A DNA stretch of 52,045 bases. It comes from Leuconostocaceae bacterium ESL0958 (GTDB taxonomy: Bacteria; Bacillota; Bacilli; Lactobacillales; Lactobacillaceae). Where the stretch lies: contig JAQTHT010000011.1 in the NCBI GenBank assembly GCA_029433265.1, positions 1 through 52,045 on the forward strand. Direction: 5' to 3'. Position numbers and translations under genes: made by a program. The notes under the pieces are model-generated. The model was not told the origin of the DNA, ran no database searches, and saw nothing but the letters and a program-made list of their open reading frames with translations. The number at the start of each line of letters is the position of its first letter. Position 1 is the first letter of the stretch. This document shows positions 1-7,570 of the stretch, in pieces.

Positions 1-81
1 CAGAAAAATATTTGGTTGGCAATCATCCAACCAGGTTTATCAGGAAAAACTGTTGCACTTGAATTGACAATTCACCGCTGA
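1..81 (+). CDS. C-terminal end of an unidentified protein (cut by window edge)
   Basis: Frame 1 is open from the first base to a TGA at 79-81 and gives 26 residues ending in ALELTIHR. The stretch is too short to assign to a family. It may be the tail of a gene that starts before the window. No plus-strand terminator with a good T-run follows directly; the nearest hairpin is at 191-217. An open frame of this length can occur by chance, so confidence is low. Confidence 0.3.
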   Translation, partial: QKNIWLAIIQPGLSGKTVALELTIHR

Positions 82-189
82 AAAAGGGATGGCAACGCCA
101 CTTAGAAGCTGATAATCAGGGCCTCCCTTAGGTCATGATTGATTACAGGGCAGTAGCCGCTGATGAAAAACAGGCGTTGCTATCTACGC

Positions 190-217
190 AAAAAAGGCAC
201 TCCGTCGAGTGCCTTTT
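190..217. terminator. Rho-independent terminator, mainly for the ThrE-type gene
   Basis: An 11-bp perfect stem (192-202 with 207-217) has a 4-base loop. Read on the minus strand the stem is followed by six Ts, so it fits the end of the minus-strand exporter gene whose stop is at 267. The plus-strand T-run is shorter but could also stop a transcript entering from the left. Confidence 0.8.
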
Positions 218-266
218 GTTGATCATTGATGGTTTTGTCTGTCCTGTAAAGCGGTCCGCCCATTGG

Positions 267-1628
267 CTAGTCAACCTTCCGCCACCTTTCATCCAGGAGG
301 AAGCGGGCGATGTAGAGGCCAAAGGGGAGCGCGAGCATAATCAGAGCAGCCTCACTGAGCCAGATGGCAGCGGTGGGGATGTGATTGAGCCCTAGGTTGT
401 AGATGCCCCGGTAGATGTAGAGGCCAGGGACCATGATGACGATAGCGGGGACCGTCAGGGAAATCCGGGGGTAGTGGGTCTTGTGATTAATGGCTGAAGC
501 AATCAGGCCGGCAATTAAAGCGCCAATGAGCGCTGCTGCGGCTGGTGGTAAGTGGCCCAAATCGACCAGTTCCAGTCGGCTGGTATTGGCGACGGCACCG
601 ATTAAGCCGGCGGTCACCGCCATGCTGAATTTCGAATTAAACATGATGGAAAAGCCGAGGACGCCGGCGAAGGAAGCTAGCAGCCGGCAGCCAATCAGTG
701 GCACCAGCGCTAGTCCTTGTGGCAGGAAGTTTTGTGGCTGAAAGTTAAAAATGAGGGCCAGTAGCCAGCCGACCAAGGTGGCGGTGGTGATGGTGAGCAC
801 GGCTGAGGTTAGCCGCTCTAAGCCCGACCGCATGTCGTTTTTGGTGATATCGAGAATGGATGTGATGAAGGGGAAGCCGGGAATGACAAAGAGCATCGCG
901 CCGATGTAACCCGCTTCGTGGGCTCGGGAAACGCCTGCCGTTGCATTGAGCAAGTGAAAGACGAGGAAGTAGACCAGGGCAGCCATGGCGACACCCATGG
1001 CCGTGGTGGCGACGCCAGTCCAGTGCTGCTGGCCAAGTTTTTTACGACTATAGTTGCCAGCCGCGGCGCCGCAAAAGCAGCCCAGCATTTCGATGGGGCC
1101 GCCCCCTAGCAAAAAGATAAAGCCGGCACAGGCGAGACCTGCTGCCAGACCAACGATGCTAGCGGGATAGGCCGAAGGCTGGTTTTTAATGGCATCGAGT
1201 CGCTGATGGAGCTCGCTGGGCTTAGCACTGGCATACTTGGTTGGGAAGTCTGCGATAAAGTGCTCTAAAGTGGCTAACTTCGTGGTGTTAACCCCGGAAG
1301 TGGGTAAGGCCAAGGTTTGAGAATGCGCGTTGACGCCGTCATAGCAGGTAAAGGTCAGGGTCGTAAAGCCAATATCGGCCGAACAAGTGACCCCGAGTGA
1401 ATAGGCAATCCGATTCATGGCCTCCCGGACCCGCCAAGCCCCGGTGCCACAGGAGAGCAGCAGAATGCCGACCCGGCCGACAATGGAGGCCCGGATGGGG
1501 AGGGAAGAATCCCGAGCGCTGTTTTTTTCATTGGCAATTACCTTTTCCCAGGCAATGGACATGTGATGGTGTAAGTGAGCTGGATGCTTGCTGTCCCGGA
1601 GGGCAGCTTCTTGGTTATTTTTGGTCAT
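267..1628 (-). CDS. Threonine/serine exporter family protein (ThrE/YjjP-YjjB type)
   Basis: A 453-residue polytopic membrane protein. After about 45 hydrophilic residues comes the soluble-looking ThrE N-terminal domain (DUF1212), with the family-typical stretch GAWRVREAMNRIAYSLG near residues 63-79. Around ten hydrophobic segments follow from about residue 157 onward. The C-terminal third matches the ThrE_2/DUF3815 half, so this is the fused form of what E. coli encodes as separate YjjP and YjjB. The family exports threonine, serine or, in some bacteria, dicarboxylates; the substrate here is unknown. The ATG at 1628 follows a GAGAGG ribosome binding site. It is a single-gene unit with its own promoter (1685-1713) and terminator. 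Confidence 0.85.
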   Translation of the reverse strand: MTKNNQEAALRDSKHPAHLHHHMSIAWEKVIANEKNSARDSSLPIRASIVGRVGILLLSCGTGAWRVREAMNRIAYSLGVTCSADIGFTTLTFTCYDGVNAHSQTLALPTSGVNTTKLATLEHFIADFPTKYASAKPSELHQRLDAIKNQPSAYPASIVGLAAGLACAGFIFLLGGGPIEMLGCFCGAAAGNYSRKKLGQQHWTGVATTAMGVAMAALVYFLVFHLLNATAGVSRAHEAGYIGAMLFVIPGFPFITSILDITKNDMRSGLERLTSAVLTITTATLVGWLLALIFNFQPQNFLPQGLALVPLIGCRLLASFAGVLGFSIMFNSKFSMAVTAGLIGAVANTSRLELVDLGHLPPAAAALIGALIAGLIASAINHKTHYPRISLTVPAIVIMVPGLYIYRGIYNLGLNHIPTAAIWLSEAALIMLALPFGLYIARFLLDERWRKVD

Positions 1629-1684
1629 AAAACCTCTCGCAGTTCCAAATGAGCATGGCTATTCAAAAGAAATATTCCTATCCA

Positions 1685-1713
1685 ATGATAGGCTTGCGAC
1701 CGGCTTTTTTCAA
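1685..1713 (-). promoter_or_regulatory. Promoter of the ThrE-type gene
   Basis: On the minus strand TTGAAA (1708-1713) and TATCAT (1685-1690) are separated by exactly 17 bases, about 57 bases before the start codon. This is close to the sigma-A consensus. Confidence 0.65.
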
Positions 1714-1742
1714 GCAATGCCGGCGCTTTCAGGGCAAAGAAA

Positions 1743-1762
1743 AACACCGCATCAGCGGTGTT
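1743..1762 (-). terminator. Terminator of rpiA
   Basis: An 8-bp stem (1743-1750 with 1755-1762) and 4-base loop lie 5 bases beyond the rpiA stop. On the minus strand they are followed by a T-rich run. Confidence 0.85.
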
Positions 1763-1767
1763 GCAGC

Positions 1768-2454
1768 CTATTGTTGCTGTTGGTCGGGCCGCCGGTAAGC
1801 TTGGCCGGTATTGCCCACTAGGAGTTCGTCACAAATCCCAATGAAGAGGCCGTGTTCCACAACGCCGGTCAGCGCCTTCAAATCTTTGGCCAACTTGGGC
1901 AGGTCCGTAAAGTCGCGAATATCGACGTCAATAATGTAATTACCAGAATCAGTGGTAAGGTAATTCCCGTCTTCTTGCTGCCGGTATACTGGGCTTAGCC
2001 CCCAGCTTTTCAATAGGTTAAAGACGTGGTGCACCCCAAATTTCACAACTTCCACCGGCAGTTTATAAGAACCAAGGCGGGGGTGTTGTTTAGAAGAATC
2101 AACCACCCAAATGTTTTTGCTGGAATTGACCGCCACAATTTTCTCAAAGAGAAGGGCGGCGCCACCCCCTTTGATGCCGTTTAAGTCGCCATCGACTTCA
2201 TCGGCCCCGTCGACGGTCACATCAATCCGGTCTACGGCGTCAATATCAACGACCTTGAGGCCAAAGCCGAGCGCCAGTTGCTGGGTCTGAACGGAGGTGG
2301 CGACACAGGTAATGTCCATCGCTTCGTCCTGTGCCCGTTTGGCGAGCAAGTCAATGAAAATAGAAGCGGTTGATCCGGAGCCCAGACCAACGATGGCCTG
2401 GTTGGGAATTCGTTCAACGGCCATTTGAGCGGCCCTTACTTTATCTTCGTTCAC
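1768..2454 (-). CDS. rpiA: Ribose-5-phosphate isomerase A
   Basis: A 228-residue RpiA, the usual family length. It interconverts ribose-5-phosphate and ribulose-5-phosphate in the cytoplasm. Family signatures are visible: GLGSGSTA near residues 23-30 (phosphate loop), DGADEVD near 82-88 with catalytic-site acids, and KGGGAALLFEK near 95-105. The start is GTG: a GAGG motif lies 8 bases upstream, and the first residues form the conserved N-terminal helix. The next in-frame ATG would remove that helix. It is divergent from rbsK across about 170 bases, which fits joint use in ribose breakdown feeding the phosphoketolase pathway. Confidence 0.95.
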   Translation of the reverse strand: MNEDKVRAAQMAVERIPNQAIVGLGSGSTASIFIDLLAKRAQDEAMDITCVATSVQTQQLALGFGLKVVDIDAVDRIDVTVDGADEVDGDLNGIKGGGAALLFEKIVAVNSSKNIWVVDSSKQHPRLGSYKLPVEVVKFGVHHVFNLLKSWGLSPVYRQQEDGNYLTTDSGNYIIDVDIRDFTDLPKLAKDLKALTGVVEHGLFIGICDELLVGNTGQAYRRPDQQQQ

Positions 2455-2493
2455 AAGGTTGACCTCACAATCCCCGAAAAATTTACTACTACC

Positions 2494-2521
2494 ATTATAG
2501 CAGATAAAAAGGGGGCTTAAA
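2494..2521 (-). promoter_or_regulatory. Promoter of rpiA
   Basis: Minus-strand TATAAT (2494-2499) has a weak -35-like TTTAAG (2516-2521) 16 bases upstream. The -10 lies about 40 bases before the GTG start. Confidence 0.6.
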
Positions 2522-2622
2522 TTTGATAATTCGGGTAGAAGGCTGTCTTTTGTGAACGGTAACTAGTAAAATATGGTAGAAAAAGTTTTTTAATTGCAGC
2601 ACGGGAAAGGACCAGCAGCACG

Positions 2623-3558
2623 ATGGCACAAAAAGTGACAATAATTGGTTCTACGAATTTAGACCGGGTGACGCGCGTGCCGCGTTTGGCGAAAAGTGGG
2701 GAAACACTTTCCACGCCCCAGCACCAAGAAGAAGTGTTGGGGGGCAAGGGCTTGAACCAGGCCGTGGCCGTGGCCCGTTCTCAAACCAAAGTCAATTTCA
2801 TTACCAAGGTGGGCCAGGGTTTCTCGCTGGCCGATCAGTTGGATGAACCAAATTTAAATTTAGATTACTTACTAACGACGGATCAGTCGGAGACCGGACA
2901 GGCCTATATTACGGTGTCGAAAGCGACCGGTGACAACATTATCTACGTCTATGACGGGGCTAATGCTGAGCTACGGGCCCAGGACGTTTGGCAGCAGCGG
3001 GCTGCCTTTACTGGGGCGGACTTCTGCTTGGCCCAGTTGGAGATTCCGCTGGAAACAGTGTCGGCTGCTTTTAAGGAAGCTGCCAGCCAGCAGATTTGCA
3101 CGGTCCTGAATCCGGCCCCCGTGCCAGATTTAGAGGATCTACCCAAAGATTTCTTTGATCAGGTGGATTTCATTATTCCAAACGAGCACGAGGCCGCCTT
3201 GCTGTCTGGTATTACTGTGACGGACCATGATTCGCTACTGGCCAATGCCGCATTTTTCTTCCAATTGGGGATCGACCATGTCTTGATTACACTGGGCGAC
3301 CGGGGCGCCTTTTATGCCGATCGTTCGGGCAAAGAAGTGCAGATTGCGGCTCTGAAGACGACGGCCATCGATACCACAGCCGCGGGTGATACCTTTATCG
3401 GCGCACTGCTGTCCCGCTTAGCCCCTAGCTTTGAAAACATTGAGGGGGCCATTCGTTATGCAGTTGCCGCATCCTCGTTGACGGTGGCTGCTGCCGGGGC
3501 ACTACCGTCGATTCCGCAGGAACAAGCTGTTTTAGCAGAATTACCAAAAATTCAATAG
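2623..3558 (+). CDS. rbsK: Ribokinase
   Basis: A 311-residue PfkB-family sugar kinase; it phosphorylates ribose to ribose-5-phosphate with ATP. The PfkB signature GGKGLNQA is at residues 40-47. The second signature, DTTAAGDTF, carries the catalytic aspartate at about residue 256. NGSTN-like substrate residues are seen at the N terminus (IGSTNLDRV). The ATG is preceded by AAAGGA about 11 bases upstream. No ribose transporter gene is adjacent, so the ribose may come from the nucleoside hydrolase encoded at 26539-27501 or from a distant importer. A 102-residue gene follows 10 bases downstream and lepB after that, so the three may be cotranscribed. Confidence 0.92.
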   Translation: MAQKVTIIGSTNLDRVTRVPRLAKSGETLSTPQHQEEVLGGKGLNQAVAVARSQTKVNFITKVGQGFSLADQLDEPNLNLDYLLTTDQSETGQAYITVSKATGDNIIYVYDGANAELRAQDVWQQRAAFTGADFCLAQLEIPLETVSAAFKEAASQQICTVLNPAPVPDLEDLPKDFFDQVDFIIPNEHEAALLSGITVTDHDSLLANAAFFFQLGIDHVLITLGDRGAFYADRSGKEVQIAALKTTAIDTTAAGDTFIGALLSRLAPSFENIEGAIRYAVAASSLTVAAAGALPSIPQEQAVLAELPKIQ

Positions 3559-3568
3559 GAGGCTGGGG

Positions 3569-3877
3569 ATGCGCATTCGCGATTTACAGATTAAACGACG
3601 GGATTACTGGCTGTCCCTGCAAGCACAAACAGCAGAGGAAGGCGCAGCGCCAGCGGAAGTCTTGGACTACCGACTGCCCGCCTTTTCCTTTGAAGATCAT
3701 CTCGTGCTTGCCTGGGATTCGGCCTATCCAGGACCAAATCCAACGGATTTAATTCCGGGCCTGCTGACGGATGATCAGATCCAGCAGCTGCAGCTCGCCC
3801 ATGGCATCGTGTCTTTTACCTGCCAGGGGCAGGGCGGTCAGACCTACGAGGTAAAGTTGAATACCATTCGTGCCTAA
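3569..3877 (+). CDS. Hypothetical protein, 102 residues
   Basis: A small soluble protein with no membrane segment or signal peptide. I do not recognise the family. The coding call rests on a strong ribosome binding site (TAGGAGG, overlapping the rbsK stop codon) 6 bases before the ATG, tight spacing to rbsK (10 bases) and lepB (29 bases), and a full-length open frame in the same codon style. The composition is mildly acidic with aromatic residues in the middle (YWLSLQ, FSFEDHLVLAWDS), which suggests a compact folded domain. The C-terminal part (GIVSFTCQGQGGQTYEVKL) looks beta-rich. Its role is unknown. Confidence 0.75.
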   Translation: MRIRDLQIKRRDYWLSLQAQTAEEGAAPAEVLDYRLPAFSFEDHLVLAWDSAYPGPNPTDLIPGLLTDDQIQQLQLAHGIVSFTCQGQGGQTYEVKLNTIRA

Positions 3878-3906
3878 GGGCTCGTTGATCAGGAAGAGGA
3901 AGACAA

Positions 3907-4530
3907 ATGAAAAAAACATTCAGATTTTTATGGAATTGGGTCGCCCCGATTGCCTTTGGTTTTCTAGTCTTTTGGGCCGTGACGACCTTTTGGATTAGCA
4001 CGGTTACGATTAGTGGCGATTCCATGACGCCGAACTTGCTGAATGCGCAGCAAGTCGTGGTGAGAAAAACGCATTCGGTGAAACGAGGCGATGTGGTCGT
4101 CTTCGACGCCCGCAAAGAGGACCCGCGGATTCAACCCGGTAAGAAAGATTACGTCAAGCGGGTCATTGCGGTGGCCGGCGATACGGTCGAATACCGGGAT
4201 GGTGAGTTGCTAGTGAATGGCAAAAAGGTGGATCAACACTTTATCAGCCAAGAGGAACAGCTGTCCGGGACACAGGGGCAGTTTGGCTCATCCTGGTCTC
4301 TAGAAAGTTTGTCAAACAATAACCTCTGGCAGGACAAAGATCGGCACAAGAGTAAGGTCCCGGCCGGGAGCTACTTCGTCCTCGGAGATCACCGTTCCGT
4401 ATCGAATGATGGCCGATACTTTGGCTTCGTTGATGCGGACCACGTGGTGGGCCGGGTCATTGTCCCTTTCTGGTATAGCGACACTGTCAAAAGCAATGTT
4501 AACCGGGAACGCAATCACTTCTTTGCTTAA
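3907..4530 (+). CDS. lepB: Signal peptidase I
   Basis: A 207-residue type I signal peptidase, which cleaves signal peptides from exported proteins on the outer face of the membrane. One N-terminal transmembrane helix (about residues 11-31) is followed directly by the serine motif SGDSM with the catalytic Ser39. The lysine motif YVKRVIAVAGD carries the catalytic Lys84, and the conserved GDHR box is near the C terminus. A GAGGAAG ribosome binding site precedes the ATG. Length and single-helix layout are typical of Gram-positive enzymes. It sits downstream of rbsK and the small unknown gene, with a bidirectional terminator 8 bases after its stop. Confidence 0.95.
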   Translation: MKKTFRFLWNWVAPIAFGFLVFWAVTTFWISTVTISGDSMTPNLLNAQQVVVRKTHSVKRGDVVVFDARKEDPRIQPGKKDYVKRVIAVAGDTVEYRDGELLVNGKKVDQHFISQEEQLSGTQGQFGSSWSLESLSNNNLWQDKDRHKSKVPAGSYFVLGDHRSVSNDGRYFGFVDADHVVGRVIVPFWYSDTVKSNVNRERNHFFA

Positions 4531-4537
4531 GCCCAGT

Positions 4538-4576
4538 AAAAAAATCCCTGTCACTATTCGTGACAGGGATTTTTTT
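4538..4576. terminator. Bidirectional terminator between lepB and the DUF536-like gene
   Basis: A 17-bp perfect stem (4538-4554 with 4560-4576) with a 5-base loop, A-run on one side and T-run on the other. The TAA stop of the minus-strand gene overlaps the last two bases of the hairpin. Confidence 0.93.
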
Positions 4577-5093
4577 AGTCTTTTTCTTGTTTCTTTTTAC
4601 CGAAGGACCACCAGTGCTGCTTTTTTTCAGCCTGTTCTTTTAGGTCTAAGCGTTCAACACGGGATGTCGCGCGGTCGAGCTGGCTCAGCGTCGCCATTTG
4701 CAACTTTTGCTGTTGATCCACGGCGGTCTGGGTCTTATCTAAATTCTGTTCGGCCTTTTCCAAGCTGGACTTCAAAGTCGCGATGTGGGCCTGGCGGTCG
4801 TCGAGCTGCTGCTCTTTATAGCCCAGCTGGGATTCCAACATTTGTAGCTTCATCTTTAACAGATCCACTTGGGCAGCTGGGTCATCCGCTTCGGTATTTA
4901 AATCAGCGAGGGCGGAATTTTGGGCCGGCTTCAGTGCAGACAGCTCTTCTTCCGTATAGGTCCCATTTAACTCAATGCCATGGCTCTTTGCACGTGCAAA
5001 GAGTGTCTCCCGGTCGATGCCCAAAAAGAGGGTGAGCTCGGTCGTCGAGTTAAAGGTATAGTAGTCTTTCATATCGGTGCGTTTAACTTTCAA
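4575..5093 (-). CDS. DUF536-like HTH/coiled-coil protein
   Basis: A 172-residue protein. Residues about 8-55 look like a small helix-turn-helix domain (TTELTLFLGIDRETLFARAKSHGI, then YTEEEL). Residues about 70-150 are a long Q/E/K/L-rich coiled coil, and the tail is basic (WWSFGKKKQEKD). This order resembles the DUF536 proteins of lactic acid bacteria, which occur on plasmids beside replication genes and also on chromosomes; their function is not settled. I read TTG at 5093 as the start because GGAGG lies 9 bases upstream. The in-frame ATG at 5072 lacks a ribosome binding site. A TATAAT box at 5124-5129 lies just upstream. No replication gene is nearby. Confidence 0.7.
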   Translation of the reverse strand: MKVKRTDMKDYYTFNSTTELTLFLGIDRETLFARAKSHGIELNGTYTEEELSALKPAQNSALADLNTEADDPAAQVDLLKMKLQMLESQLGYKEQQLDDRQAHIATLKSSLEKAEQNLDKTQTAVDQQQKLQMATLSQLDRATSRVERLDLKEQAEKKQHWWSFGKKKQEKD

Positions 5094-5123
5094 CAGTCCA
5101 TTCCTCCAAACGTTAACAATCTT

Positions 5124-5153
5124 ATTATAGACAGTCTTGGGCCTAGTGGAAAA
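5124..5153 (-). promoter_or_regulatory. Promoter of the DUF536-like gene
   Basis: Minus-strand TATAAT (5124-5129) has a poor -35 (TTTTCC, 5148-5153) 18 bases upstream. The -10 lies 30 bases before the TTG start. Confidence 0.55.
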
Positions 5154-5171
5154 GGCCAGCGCCTTTTTTTG
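5150..5171 (+). terminator. Orphan terminator-like hairpin on the plus strand
   Basis: A 7-bp stem (5150-5156 with 5161-5167) and 4-base loop are followed by a run of Ts on the plus strand. No plus-strand gene ends just before it: the region to the left is the DUF536-like gene on the minus strand. It may block read-through from lepB or end an antisense transcript. Confidence 0.5.
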
Positions 5172-5333
5172 TTAAATCTTTGGTCTTTTTTAAGATTTGG
5201 CAGACCGACCAACGAAAGTATAGGCTAAGTCACTATTATAACAAAAGCAGCGCTAGCCTGCTTTGATGGACTTTTCGGAAAAAAGAGGGCCGACCGTGTT
5301 ATGATAAGAAAGTTATTTGGAAGGGAGTATCCG

Positions 5334-5795
5334 ATGGGGCAGGTAGTAGTGATCAATGTTGTTTGGGTGGGCTTTTTGGCCGGTTTATTGGCAGGTCTTA
5401 CCAAGACCGGTTGGTCGGTGACGGTGGGACAGTCCACTACTGGAGTAAAAGAACGGTTACTGAAAGAACTGGGGGTAACGGTTCAGCCCGACCGGTCCGA
5501 CTGGCAACGCTTTTTACCCGTCCTGCTCCACTATCTCTTTTCCATCTTTTTTGCCCTCTTCTTCATTTTCTGGGCCAATTTTGATGGGCAAATTACCCGC
5601 GGACAGGGCAGCCTTTACGGTCTGCTGGTCTTCCTTTGCTTTGAATGGGTGCTGTACCCACTGTTACGCATTCAGCGGCCCTTTTGGCGCCGGCCCATCC
5701 TAGAACAGGGCCTTTCCTTGGCTGGCTACTTGCTTTGGGCCGTGACCGTCTACCTCGTGGCGCTCGGTCTGCCCGCTTCCGGTGTCTTTCTGTAA
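5334..5795 (+). CDS. YagU-like (DUF1440) membrane protein
   Basis: A 153-residue inner-membrane protein with four likely transmembrane helices (about residues 5-22, 63-85, 93-112 and 127-148). The GFLAGLLAGLTKTGWSV start and the short amphipathic linker to the second helix resemble E. coli YagU (DUF1440), a protein of unclear function linked to acid tolerance. The frame opens at an earlier ATG (5301), but that codon overlaps a TATGAT -10-like box. The ATG at 5334 has GGAAGGGAG 6-8 bases upstream, so I use 5334. It is a single gene with a strong terminator at 5839-5880. The family assignment is by pattern only. Confidence 0.65.
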   Translation: MGQVVVINVVWVGFLAGLLAGLTKTGWSVTVGQSTTGVKERLLKELGVTVQPDRSDWQRFLPVLLHYLFSIFFALFFIFWANFDGQITRGQGSLYGLLVFLCFEWVLYPLLRIQRPFWRRPILEQGLSLAGYLLWAVTVYLVALGLPASGVFL

Positions 5796-5838
5796 CGCCT
5801 TTTGTTCGGCCAGTGGCATGGACGTGAAAATTAAGTGT

Positions 5839-5880
5839 AAAAAAGCACGACCCGCTTTTCTGGGCGGGTCGTGCTTTTTT
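5839..5880. terminator. Strong bidirectional terminator
   Basis: A 17-bp stem (5839-5855 with 5864-5880) with an 8-base loop, flanked by A and T runs, downstream of the YagU-like gene. It can act in either direction between this gene and zwf. Confidence 0.9.
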
Positions 5881-5920
5881 AGTGGGCGTCCCTTCTCACA
5901 CACACCCTACTAGTCAAACA

Positions 5921-5941
5921 AAAAACCGCCTAACGGCGGTT
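5921..5941 (-). terminator. Terminator of zwf
   Basis: A 7-bp stem (5924-5930 with 5935-5941) lies 8 bases beyond the zwf stop codon and is followed on the minus strand by a T-run. Confidence 0.85.
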
Positions 5942-5949
5942 GCTTATGA

Positions 5950-7407
5950 TTAACCACGGAAGACCCAAGTGTCGCCGTTCTTGGCGAGCAGGTCATCAGC
6001 GGCCTTTGGCCCCATCGTATCGGATTCGTAGATTTCAAGGGGTGCCTGATCGGCGGCATAGGTTTGAGAAACAGCATCCGTGACCTTCCAGGCCGTGGCT
6101 ACGCCGTTCCAGTCAGCGAAGTTTGACCCATCGCCGTCCATAGCGTCGTGGAGCATCCGCTCGTAAGGCGCTGGAATAGCAGCCTTTTCGCTGGCAGATG
6201 GCGTCCAACCCAAGTCAATGGTCCGCGTTTCGAAGTCATCGGCCACTGCTTTGGCGTTCAAGGACAGGGTCACCTTTTCTTCAGGAGACACTTCGATGGT
6301 CAAAACCGTCTCTGCTGACTTTTGGCCATTGCCAAAGTCAAAGCTGCCGGCCTTGAATACAACATCAATCCGGGTCGTCTTCTTTTCTAGGCGCTTACCG
6401 GAACGGACGTAGAAGGGAACACCGGCCCAACGTGGCGTATCAAAGTGCAATTCCCCAGCGATGTAGGTGTTGGTCTTGGAATCAGCTGGCACATCTGGTT
6501 CTTCGGTGTAGGCCACGTGTCCGGCTTCCTTGCCGGGACCGTACTGACCCCGGACAAAGTAACGGGCCACTTCTTCAGGTGTGTAGACCTGCAAAGCGTT
6601 GAAGGCGGCATTCTTTGCTTCGCGGATGGCGGTATCGGTAAAGCTGCTTGGTTCTTCCATGGCCAACCAGCCAACGATTTGCATGGCGTGATTTTGGAAC
6701 ATGTCCAAAAGGGCACCGGCCGTATCATAGTAACCAGCGCGTTCTTCGACACCCAGCGTTTCAGCCAGGGTAACCTGCACGTTCTTGATGTAGTCCTTGT
6801 TCCAAGCGGCCTTCAAGAGTGGGTTACCAAAACGGATGGGCGCGATGTTAAGCACCATTTCCTTCCCTAAGAAGTGATCGATGCGGTAAAGTTGGTTTTC
6901 ATCAAAGGCGTTTTCTAATTCGTTTTGCAGGGCAGCTGCGGTATCATAGGAAGTACCAAATGGCTTCTCAATCATAATCCGGTTGTAACCCTGGTCAGCC
7001 AAGAGGCCTTCTGACTTCAAGTATTGGGCAATGGTACCGAAGAAGCGAGGGGCCACGGACATATAGAAAATCCGGTTGCCTTGAACGCCAAATTTGGCGC
7101 TGGCCGCTTCGATTGCTTCACGGAGAGCATGGTAACCAGCTGCTTCGGTCACATCGGAAGCACAGTAGGAGAAGTGCTCAATGAAGGCGGCCGCCCGTTC
7201 TTTGTCCTGGTCACCCTCAATGGCGGTGTAGACCATGTCTCGGTACTCGGCGGTGCTAATTTCTTGGCGCGCCGTGCCGACGATGGCAAAGTGCTCCTGC
7301 AGGAACCCCTTTTTGTAGAGGTTAAAGACAGAAGGATAGAGGAGGCGCTTGGCTAAGTCACCAGTTGCGCCAAAGAAAGTCACTAAGGTTTGTTGTTCTG
7401 CTACCAT
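5950..7407 (-). CDS. zwf: Glucose-6-phosphate 1-dehydrogenase
   Basis: A 485-residue enzyme that oxidises glucose-6-phosphate to 6-phosphogluconolactone, the entry step of the phosphoketolase pathway. The dinucleotide loop GATGDLAK is at residues 13-20, the substrate motif RIDHFLGKE at 175-183 (D177, H178, K182), EKPFGTS near 147-153, and the catalytic H240 lies in QNHAMQ. The T-R-Q residues that let the Leuconostoc mesenteroides enzyme use both NAD and NADP (T14, R46, Q47 without the Met) are all present at the same positions. An earlier in-frame ATG exists at 7443, but ATG 7407 is preceded by AAAGGGG at good spacing and matches the family N terminus. Promoter at 7442-7470; single-gene unit. 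Confidence 0.97.
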   Translation of the reverse strand: MVAEQQTLVTFFGATGDLAKRLLYPSVFNLYKKGFLQEHFAIVGTARQEISTAEYRDMVYTAIEGDQDKERAAAFIEHFSYCASDVTEAAGYHALREAIEAASAKFGVQGNRIFYMSVAPRFFGTIAQYLKSEGLLADQGYNRIMIEKPFGTSYDTAAALQNELENAFDENQLYRIDHFLGKEMVLNIAPIRFGNPLLKAAWNKDYIKNVQVTLAETLGVEERAGYYDTAGALLDMFQNHAMQIVGWLAMEEPSSFTDTAIREAKNAAFNALQVYTPEEVARYFVRGQYGPGKEAGHVAYTEEPDVPADSKTNTYIAGELHFDTPRWAGVPFYVRSGKRLEKKTTRIDVVFKAGSFDFGNGQKSAETVLTIEVSPEEKVTLSLNAKAVADDFETRTIDLGWTPSASEKAAIPAPYERMLHDAMDGDGSNFADWNGVATAWKVTDAVSQTYAADQAPLEIYESDTMGPKAADDLLAKNGDTWVFRG

Positions 7408-7441
7408 AAGAATCCCCTTTATTAATTTACATTGCCCCTTC

Positions 7442-7470
7442 ATTATAAACGATTCACACTAAAAAATCAG
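7442..7470 (-). promoter_or_regulatory. Promoter of zwf
   Basis: Minus-strand TATAAT (7442-7447) has a weak CTGATT -35 at 7465-7470, spacer 17. The untranslated leader is about 28 bases. Confidence 0.6.
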
Positions 7471-7541
7471 GAAAATGAGAGCGGTTACAAAAATGTGGCC
7501 GCGCTGATTTGCCAGGTTCCGTCCTGTACGGACTGCTGGCA

Positions 7542-7550
7542 TGCTATACT
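7542..7550 (+). promoter_or_regulatory. Extended -10 promoter of the MFS-nhaC operon
   Basis: TGC-TATACT (7542-7550) forms an extended -10 box 20 bases before the MFS start. The -35 region is poor. A short inverted repeat (TCCGT/ACGGA, 7519-7533) lies in the -35 area and may bind a regulator. Confidence 0.5.
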
Positions 7551-7570
7551 AAAAAATTATGGGAGGACCT

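Noticed and set aside
86-99. GGGATGGCAACGCC resembles the T-box antiterminator core
   Set aside because: It has an extra base against the T-box consensus, no specifier stem is visible in the available sequence, and no plus-strand gene follows.
135-395. 86-codon plus-strand frame
   Set aside because: It runs through the terminator hairpin and overlaps the end of the ThrE-type gene on the other strand; no ribosome binding site.
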